Shown piece by piece: positions 13,938-18,072 of a stretch of 18,072 nt of DNA. This DNA is from Candidatus Gottesmanbacteria bacterium (GTDB taxonomy: Bacteria > Patescibacteriota > Microgenomatia > JACPZF01). Position 1 is the first letter of the stretch, and the number at the start of each line of letters is the position of its first letter. The translations under genes were made by a program, and so were the position numbers. The notes below the pieces were generated by a model. The model had not been told where the DNA came from. It worked only from the letters and a program-made list of their open reading frames with translations, and ran no database searches. Where the stretch lies: NCBI GenBank assembly GCA_016195615.1, contig JACPZF010000029.1:1-18072 (forward strand). The letters are read 5' to 3'.

Positions 13938-14533
13938 TTATAATCTTTATCGGACCGCCCGGGGCGGGAAAAGGAACCCAAGCCAAACTTCTTTCGCAAA
14001 AATACCACCTGCCGCATTTTTCGATAGGAAAAATACTACGCGAAGAATTTGAAAAGGGGACGAAAGAGGGAATCGCCGCTTGGGAATATTGGGGGAAAAA
14101 GGGAATAAATGTACCAAGTCGGATTTCCTTTGCGCTCCTTAAAAAATACTTTCGGGCTAATAAATCTAATTTTATTTTAGATAATTTTCCTCGGACGAGA
14201 GCAAATCTTGTTGACTTAAAAAGGTACTTTAAAAAAAGAAATCTTACCGTTGATTTTGTTTTTCATTTAGGAATGAGGGAAAACGAGGGCATGACGAGGC
14301 TTTTAAAAAGAGCTAAATTTGACCAAAACCAAACCGGGAAAAAAAGGCTGGATGAAACCAAGCCTTTAATAAAAAAAAGGTTTACGATAGGTTATAAAAA
14401 AGAAATAGGAGGCATCATTAAATATTTTAAAAACCAGAAAGTTTTATATTTTATAAACGGTGCTAAGGATATACGAGATGTTAATCAAAATATTATAAAT
14501 ATCATAAATCTTCATGACAAAACAAAACGATAA
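13934..14533 (+). CDS. Second adenylate-kinase-family protein, divergent AMP site
   Basis: A nucleoside-monophosphate kinase paralog directly following adk. It starts at GTG 13934, inside the previous stop (GTGA), and has 199 residues. The P-loop is canonical, GPPGAGKGT (7-15), and the LID/catalytic arginines are kept (122, 126, 138, 149). The AMP site is changed: Thr31 is Ile (SIGK instead of STGD), Gly of DGFPRT is Asn (DNFPRT, 83-88), and the AMP-contacting Gln is Asn91. It shares the insertion-like segment EGIAAxxYW (45-53) with copy 1, which suggests a lineage-specific duplication. The gene is intact and richer in Lys, Ile and Asn than copy 1. It may use a different monophosphate, or be a weak or regulatory form. 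It overlaps map by 20 nt. Confidence 0.85.
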   Translation: MIIIFIGPPGAGKGTQAKLLSQKYHLPHFSIGKILREEFEKGTKEGIAAWEYWGKKGINVPSRISFALLKKYFRANKSNFILDNFPRTRANLVDLKRYFKKRNLTVDFVFHLGMRENEGMTRLLKRAKFDQNQTGKKRLDETKPLIKKRFTIGYKKEIGGIIKYFKNQKVLYFINGAKDIRDVNQNIINIINLHDKTKR

Positions 14534-15302
14534 AATAACCAAAATGACTAGCGGCGGGGCTATTCTTTCTCAAATTATGGAGGAAGCCCTGGATTTTGCC
14601 CAGGCGGGAGTCAGCACTTTACAAATTGAATATTTCGTCCGCGAAAAAATGGCTAAATTTAAAGTTGAGCCCTCGTTTACCAAGGTGCGGAGTTACCAAT
14701 ATTATATCTGCGCCTGTGTTAATGATGTCGTAGTTCATGGTATTCCGACTGATTATCAACTGCAGTTTGGAGATATTTTAGGACTAGATATCGGGGTTTT
14801 TAAAGACGGATATCATACCGATATGTCTTGGTCTAAGCTGATTTCCAAACCAGACGAGAATAATACCAAGTATCAAGAGAAGAATTTATTTTTACAAATC
14901 GGACAAAAAGCTCTTCTTAAGGCGCTAGAAACAGTAGGGGTGGGGAAAAGAGTTGGTCATATCAGTCGGGCCATCCAAACAACCATAGAAGCAGGTAAAT
15001 ACGCCGTGGTGAAGGAATTAGTCGGTCACGCCGTAGGTAAAACTTTGCATGAATACCCGCAGATACCCGGCGTGTTGTCTAAAAAAATAGAAGAAACCGA
15101 AGAACTTAAAATTGGTATGACGCTGGCCATAGAAGTGATTTATACCATGGGAGAATCAGATATTGTTTATAAAAATGATGACGGCTGGACAATTGCGACC
15201 AAAGACTATAGTCTAGCGGGTCTTTTTGAAGTTACCGTGGCAATTACGAAGGATGGGCCTTTGGTGTTAACACCATTTGCTAGGTTGTTAAATCAACAAT
15301 AA
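14514..15302 (+). CDS. map: Methionine aminopeptidase, type I
   Basis: Removes the initiator Met from nascent proteins at the ribosome; a dinuclear metal enzyme. 262 residues. All metal ligands are present: Asp92 (LDIG), Asp103 (HTDMS, 11 residues later as in E. coli), His162 (GHAVG), Glu197 (LAIEV) and Glu229 (LFEVT). Substrate histidines 75 (VVHGIP) and 169 (LHEYP) are also present. The ATG at 14514 keeps the family's N-terminal KIxKMxxxG pattern (KITKMTSGG), so I prefer it over ATG 14544, although it overlaps the preceding kinase gene by 20 nt. Map next to adk in the spc operon is a common bacterial arrangement. A terminator lies downstream. Confidence 0.96.
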   Translation: MTKQNDKITKMTSGGAILSQIMEEALDFAQAGVSTLQIEYFVREKMAKFKVEPSFTKVRSYQYYICACVNDVVVHGIPTDYQLQFGDILGLDIGVFKDGYHTDMSWSKLISKPDENNTKYQEKNLFLQIGQKALLKALETVGVGKRVGHISRAIQTTIEAGKYAVVKELVGHAVGKTLHEYPQIPGVLSKKIEETEELKIGMTLAIEVIYTMGESDIVYKNDDGWTIATKDYSLAGLFEVTVAITKDGPLVLTPFARLLNQQ

Positions 15303-15313
15303 TTTAGTATAAT
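15285..15313 (+). promoter_or_regulatory. Candidate promoter for the infA operon
   Basis: TTGTTA (15285-15290, inside the end of map), a 17-bp spacer and a perfect TATAAT (15308-15313) form a good sigma-70-type promoter. Transcription would begin near 15320, upstream of the terminator hairpin at 15358-15380, giving infA a short leader. Two more TATAAT boxes follow at 15328-15333 and 15344-15349, but I see no properly spaced -35 for them. Confidence 0.5.
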
Positions 15314-15328
15314 CAAGTCAGACTTGAT
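15312..15328. repeat. Perfect dyad ATCAAGTC-A-GACTTGAT
   Basis: An 8-bp inverted repeat around a single A, overlapping the ends of two TATAAT boxes. Its core, TCRAGTCAGACTYGA, is the same as that of the dyad at 7846-7860 apart from one compensated base pair. It is placed as an operator would be, between -10 boxes, but no cognate protein is known. Confidence 0.75.
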
Positions 15329-15331
15329 ATA

Positions 15332-15344
15332 ATCGAGACTCGAT
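15332..15344. repeat. Perfect dyad ATCGAG-A-CTCGAT
   Basis: A 6-bp inverted repeat around a single A between the second and third TATAAT boxes. It resembles a shortened version of the dyad at 7846-7860 (TCGAG...CTCGA). It adjoins the ATCAAGTC dyad, so two dyads stand back to back in this spacer. Confidence 0.7.
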
Positions 15345-15357
15345 ATAATTTTCAATT

Positions 15358-15385
15358 ATTGCTGATTACTCAGTCAGCAATTTTT
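15358..15385 (+). terminator. Intrinsic terminator between map and infA
   Basis: ATTGCTGA (15358-15365) pairs with TCAGCAAT (15374-15381) around an 8-nt loop. The T-run TTTTT at 15381-15385, followed by GTTGTTT, completes a typical rho-independent terminator. It ends 25 nt before the infA start codon. It probably closes the long rplC-map transcript; because the candidate promoter lies upstream of it, it could also attenuate infA transcription. Confidence 0.75.
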
Positions 15386-15410
15386 GTTGTTTACCAAAAA
15401 AACTATACTT

Positions 15411-15629
15411 ATGGTTCATCAAGGTACTTTTGAAGTTGAAGGCATCGTTACGGAGTCTTTACCCAACACGCTTTTTCGCGTACGGTTAGAAGACCAATCG
15501 ATGGTACTTTGTCATATCTCAGGAAAAATGCGCATGAATTTTATTAAAATTCTTCCTGGAGACAAAGTCAGATTGGAAATGACCCCTTACGATAAAGCGA
15601 AAGGAAGAATAGTTTTTCGTTACAAGTAA
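15411..15629 (+). CDS. infA: Translation initiation factor IF-1
   Basis: Binds the 30S A site during initiation, working with IF-2 and IF-3. Starting at ATG 15411 (MVHQGTFEVEG) gives 72 residues, exactly the E. coli length. An in-frame TTG at 15384 lies in the terminator T-tract and would add nine residues without family support. The OB-fold motifs are clear: GIVTESLPNTLFRVRLE, CHISGKMRMNFIKILPGDKV and MTPYDKAKGRIVFRYK. No strong SD is visible. It opens the alpha-operon part of the cluster, followed by rpmJ after 35 nt. Confidence 0.97.
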   Translation: MVHQGTFEVEGIVTESLPNTLFRVRLEDQSMVLCHISGKMRMNFIKILPGDKVRLEMTPYDKAKGRIVFRYK

Positions 15630-15634
15630 CAAAA

Positions 15635-15657
15635 GTTTAAACGTTTAAATGTTTAAA
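15635..15657. repeat. GTTTAAA direct repeats with palindrome
   Basis: Three GTTTAAA units in a row (starting at 15635, 15643 and 15651, period 8) fill the infA-rpmJ spacer. The stretch TTTAAACGTTTAAA (15636-15649) is a perfect 14-bp palindrome. There is no recognisable regulatory role; it may be a slippage-born repeat. Confidence 0.6.
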
Positions 15658-15664
15658 AGTTAAT

Positions 15665-15778
15665 ATGAAAGTGCAAGCATCCGTTAAAAAACGTTGTCTT
15701 AAGTGTAAAATTATCAAAAGAAGGGGTGTGGTTTATGTTATTTGCCAAAATCCTAAGCATAAACAGAGACAGGGATAA
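15665..15778 (+). CDS. rpmJ: 50S ribosomal protein L36
   Basis: Smallest large-subunit protein, a zinc ribbon near 23S rRNA helices 89-91. I translated it directly: 37 residues, MKVQASVKKRCLKCKIIKRR at the start and QNPKHKQRQG at the end. The ligands Cys11, Cys14, Cys27 and His32 are all present, so it is the zinc-binding (C+) form. It is too small for many automatic gene finders. It lies in its normal place between infA and rpsM, with 5 nt to rpsM. The start context is TTAATATG. Confidence 0.97.
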   Translation: MKVQASVKKRCLKCKIIKRRGVVYVICQNPKHKQRQG

Positions 15779-15783
15779 TAATT

Positions 15784-16215
15784 ATGGTACGTATTGCCGG
15801 CATTGATTTAAATCTAAGTAAAAGAATCGATATCGCTTTAACTAAGGTTTATGGGATAGGCAGATCTAATGCCCAAAAGATCTTAAAATCGGCTGATGTT
15901 TTAGGTCATAAACGTACCAAAGATTTAAACGAGGAAGAAGTAAGTCGTATTCAAAAAATAGTCGATAGCATAAAAGTTGAAGGCGATTTAAGAAGAGAAG
16001 TTGCCGATAACATCAAAAGGTTAAAAGAGATCGGTTCGTATCGAGGCATGCGCCACAGTCGTAACCTGCCATCGAGGGGACAAAGAACCAGGTCTAATGC
16101 TAGAACCAAACGGGGGAAACGGGTAACAATCGGAGCGATTAAAAAGGAAATCGCCCAAAAAATGGGTATTGCTGTTCCAACCGAAGAGACCGAAAAAATA
16201 AAGCAAAATAATTAA
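15784..16215 (+). CDS. rpsM: 30S ribosomal protein S13
   Basis: Small-subunit head protein that bridges to the large subunit and contacts P-site tRNA. 143 residues against 118 in E. coli. The helix-two-turn-helix core is standard: RIAGIDLNLSKRIDIALT, YGIGRSNAQKIL, VEGDLRREVADNIKRLKEIGSYRG, and the tRNA-contact tail LPSRGQRTRSNARTKRGKR. About 25 residues follow (TIGAIKKEIAQKMGIAVPTEETEKIKQNN), a C-terminal extension beyond the usual end. rpsK begins after 1 nt. Confidence 0.97.
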   Translation: MVRIAGIDLNLSKRIDIALTKVYGIGRSNAQKILKSADVLGHKRTKDLNEEEVSRIQKIVDSIKVEGDLRREVADNIKRLKEIGSYRGMRHSRNLPSRGQRTRSNARTKRGKRVTIGAIKKEIAQKMGIAVPTEETEKIKQNN

Positions 16216-16216
16216 T

Positions 16217-16618
16217 ATGACAATAGCTAGCGCCCAAACCAAGGCGACACCAAAAACCAAAAATAAAACTATGATCCCAAGGGGCCGCGTTTACGTTACG
16301 GCCACATTTAATAATACTTTGGTGAGCATAACCGACGAAAAGGGAAATACTATTTGTTGGGGAAGTTCTGGAGCCTCTGGGTTTAAGGGAGCGAGAAAGG
16401 CAACACCTTTTGCCGGAACGACCGCCGTTGATGCGGTTGTCCGTAAGGCGCAAGCCCGAGGACTAAACGAAGTAGAAGTTTATATTAAAGGTCCAGGAGC
16501 TGGTCGCGATGCTGCTTTAAGGGCAATCCGAGCTGCCGGACTTTCTATTTCGCAAATAGCCGACGTCACGCCGATTCCCCATAATGGCTGTCGGCCGAAA
16601 AAAAAGAGGAGAGTTTAA
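16217..16618 (+). CDS. rpsK: 30S ribosomal protein S11
   Basis: Platform protein near the mRNA exit and E site. 133 residues. Signatures are GRVYVTATFNNTLVSITDEKGN, WGSSGASGFKGARKATPFA, and the C-terminal GPGAGRDAALRA and DVTPIPHNGCRPKKKRRV. The Asn-Gly within PHNGCRP is the family's isoaspartate site. A short lysine- and threonine-rich N-terminus precedes the conserved core. It starts 1 nt after rpsM, and AGGAG near its end (16607-16611) serves as SD for rpsD. Confidence 0.98.
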   Translation: MTIASAQTKATPKTKNKTMIPRGRVYVTATFNNTLVSITDEKGNTICWGSSGASGFKGARKATPFAGTTAVDAVVRKAQARGLNEVEVYIKGPGAGRDAALRAIRAAGLSISQIADVTPIPHNGCRPKKKRRV

Positions 16619-16620
16619 CT

Positions 16621-17229
16621 ATGGCTCGCTACACCGGTCCGAAAAACAAAATAGCCAGGCGCGAAGGAGTAAATTTAGGCTTAAAAACTCTACCACCAAA
16701 GGTAGAAAAAAGACTCGGAGTTTTGCCCGGACAGCACGGAAAAAAGGGACGACGGAAAGTTTCAGAATTTGGATTGCAGCTGAGAGAAAAACAAAAGGTA
16801 AAATCCATTTATGGGGTATTAGAAAAACAGTTTCGGAAATATTTTGTCATAGCCGCTAAGTCAAAAAGCGCGACCGGAGAAACCTTATTGACGATTTTAG
16901 AAAGACGCTTAGATAACGTCGTTTATCGTTTAGGAATGGCGCCAACGAGAGCCGCGGCAAGACAAATAGTGGCACATCGGCACGTTTTAGTTAATAATAA
17001 AAAGGTAAACATTCCGGCCTATCTGGTAAAAGCCGATGACGTTATCGTTTTAGATAATAAAGCCAGTAGTATTCCCGAAGTCAAAAAACTTCTGGCGGAA
17101 CAAAATATGACCATCCCTTCTTGGTTAATTAAAAAAGGCGGCGCCGGGAAAGTTGTCAAAATCCCAACGAGGGCAGATATCGATGCAACTGTAACAGAAC
17201 AATTAATTGTCGAATTCTATTCGAGATAG
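16621..17229 (+). CDS. rpsD: 30S ribosomal protein S4, zinc-free form
   Basis: Primary 16S-binding protein that nucleates assembly of the 5' domain and affects decoding accuracy. 202 residues. N-terminal ARYTGPKNKIARREG, then LPGQHGKKGRRKVSEFGLQLREKQKVKSIYGVLEKQFRKYF, and an S4 RNA-binding domain with ERRLDNVVYRLGMAPTRAAARQIVAHRHVLVNNKKVNIPAYLV. The N-terminal region has no cysteines, so it is the zinc-independent (C-) form, unlike S14, L24 and L36 in this cluster. AGGAG sits 9 nt before the ATG. rpoA follows after 32 nt. Confidence 0.98.
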   Translation: MARYTGPKNKIARREGVNLGLKTLPPKVEKRLGVLPGQHGKKGRRKVSEFGLQLREKQKVKSIYGVLEKQFRKYFVIAAKSKSATGETLLTILERRLDNVVYRLGMAPTRAAARQIVAHRHVLVNNKKVNIPAYLVKADDVIVLDNKASSIPEVKKLLAEQNMTIPSWLIKKGGAGKVVKIPTRADIDATVTEQLIVEFYSR

Positions 17230-17232
17230 TTA

Positions 17233-17248
17233 CGCGACCAAGATCGCG
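17233..17248 (+). other. Short hairpin between rpsD and rpoA
   Basis: CGCGA (17233-17237) and TCGCG (17244-17248) form a 5-bp GC-rich stem around CCAAGA. It lies just upstream of the rpoA Shine-Dalgarno AAAGGA (17251-17256). No T-tract follows. It is short, and chance is possible. Confidence 0.4.
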
Positions 17249-17261
17249 AGAAAGGAAAATT

Positions 17262-18072
17262 ATGGTAAACATAAACTTTAAAGTAAAAAAAGACCAGGAA
17301 GAAAAAAATTACGCCCGTTTTGTAATCGAGCCGTTGGATCAAGGATACGGTCAAACCCTAGGAAATTCCCTACGGCGTATTCTTCTTACAAGCCTAGAAG
17401 GAGCGGCTGTTACTTCCGTGAGAATTGAAGGGGTAAAACATCAGTTTTCGACTTTGACGGGACTCAAAGAAGACATCGTTGAACTGGTCTTAAATATTAA
17501 AAAACTGCGGCTAAAAATTTTCGAAGGGGAAAGCCACGCCTTGAAGTTAGCTGTAAAAGGACCAAAAGTCATTACGGCTAAGGATATCGAGGCTCCAGCG
17601 GGCGTAGAGATTGTTAATAAGGATCTCTATCTCGGAACGCTTTCCGAAAAAAGTTCTTTAAATATTGAATTTACGGCCGAAAAAGGCTACGGCTATTCGG
17701 TCGCGGATGAAAGAAAAACCAACACGATCGGCGTTATCACTGTCGACGCCCTATTTTCACCAGTTGTCCGGGTGAATTATCGAGTTGAAGCCACGCGTGT
17801 TGGCAGAATGACTAATTTAGATAAATTAATTTTAGAGCTTTGGACCGATGGTACGCTTGATCCGGAAGAGGCGCTAAAAGCCGCGGCCAAGATCCTCGTT
17901 TCCTATTTTTTACAAATCTATGAACCAAAAGCACCGCAGGAAGATACCAGCGTCGTCGTGACTCCACAAATCTCAGACGAAATTCTTAAAATGACCGTCG
18001 AGGAATTAGACCTTCCGACGAGAATAACTAATAGCTTAAGAAACGGTGGTGTTGAAACCATCGGCCAGCTTC
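17262..18072 (+). CDS. rpoA: RNA polymerase alpha subunit, 3'-truncated by window edge
   Basis: Scaffold subunit of RNA polymerase; its dimer nucleates assembly with beta and beta', and its C-terminal domain contacts UP elements and activators. Translated from ATG 17262, which has a good SD (AAAGGA) 5 nt upstream. 270 residues are visible and the frame runs off the window end. The N-terminal domain shows TLGNSLRRILL (32-42), EGAAVTSVRIEGVKHQFSTL and VGRMTNLDKLILELWTDGT (180-198). A linker covers about 221-243. The C-terminal domain begins near 245 with ELDLPTRITNSLRNGGVETIGQL; Arg254 and Asn257 align with E. coli R265 and N268, the UP-element contacts. rplQ would be expected downstream. Confidence 0.98.
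   Translation, partial: MVNINFKVKKDQEEKNYARFVIEPLDQGYGQTLGNSLRRILLTSLEGAAVTSVRIEGVKHQFSTLTGLKEDIVELVLNIKKLRLKIFEGESHALKLAVKGPKVITAKDIEAPAGVEIVNKDLYLGTLSEKSSLNIEFTAEKGYGYSVADERKTNTIGVITVDALFSPVVRVNYRVEATRVGRMTNLDKLILELWTDGTLDPEEALKAAAKILVSYFLQIYEPKAPQEDTSVVVTPQISDEILKMTVEELDLPTRITNSLRNGGVETIGQL

Noticed and set aside
15384..15409. Promoter directly before infA using TATACT (15404-15409)
   Set aside because: Transcription would start downstream of the infA ATG, and no -35 lies at proper distance.
15384..15410. N-terminal extension of IF-1 from TTG 15384
   Set aside because: The extra residues are encoded by the terminator T-tract; starting at ATG 15411 gives exactly the 72-residue family length.
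1..18072. Mobile element, defence system, CRISPR array or other novel multi-gene system
   Set aside because: Every gene is a recognised translation, secretion, nucleotide-kinase or transcription gene in near-standard order; no insertion, array or foreign-looking segment is visible.

Overview
The window is one long run of housekeeping translation genes, all on the + strand. It joins the str, S10, spc and alpha ribosomal-protein operons of a bacterium into a single near-continuous cluster of 32 genes (two cut by the window edges). The organism looks like a member of the Candidate Phyla Radiation (Patescibacteria). The clearest sign is that rpmD (ribosomal protein L30) is missing from its usual place between rpsE and rplO, which touch with a 1-nt overlap; loss of L30 is a known CPR-wide trait. 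Very short spacers, many weak or absent Shine-Dalgarno sites and compact proteins fit too. UGA is a normal stop codon (rpsQ and the first adk end with it), so the UGA=Gly code of Gracilibacteria/Absconditabacteria is excluded. A Microgenomates-type lineage is plausible, but I cannot prove it from this sequence.

Layout. 1-3221: fusA (5' end cut off) and tuf. 3249-3557: rpsJ. 3558-3727: a 170-nt non-coding leader that ends in an intrinsic terminator just before rplC and looks like an attenuator. 3728-8073: rplC-rplD-rplW-rplB-rpsS-rplV-rpsC-rplP-rpmC. 8066-12053: rpsQ-rplN-rplX-rplE-rpsN-rpsH-rplF-rplR-rpsE-rplO. 12059-15302: secY, two tandem adenylate-kinase-family genes, and map. 15303-15410: a palindrome-rich spacer with three TATAAT boxes and a second intrinsic terminator. 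15411-18072: infA-rpmJ-rpsM-rpsK-rpsD and most of rpoA.

Together the genes make elongation factors, initiation factor 1, much of both ribosomal subunits, the Sec channel, an enzyme of adenine-nucleotide balance, the N-terminal methionine-removing enzyme and the RNA polymerase alpha subunit. There are no mobile elements, tRNAs, CRISPR arrays, defence genes or minus-strand genes that I can support. No stretch over 300 bases lacks a gene. The points worth attention are the two attenuator-like leaders (before rplC and before infA), the tandem adenylate kinases with different active-site changes, and a palindrome shared by two distant spacers.
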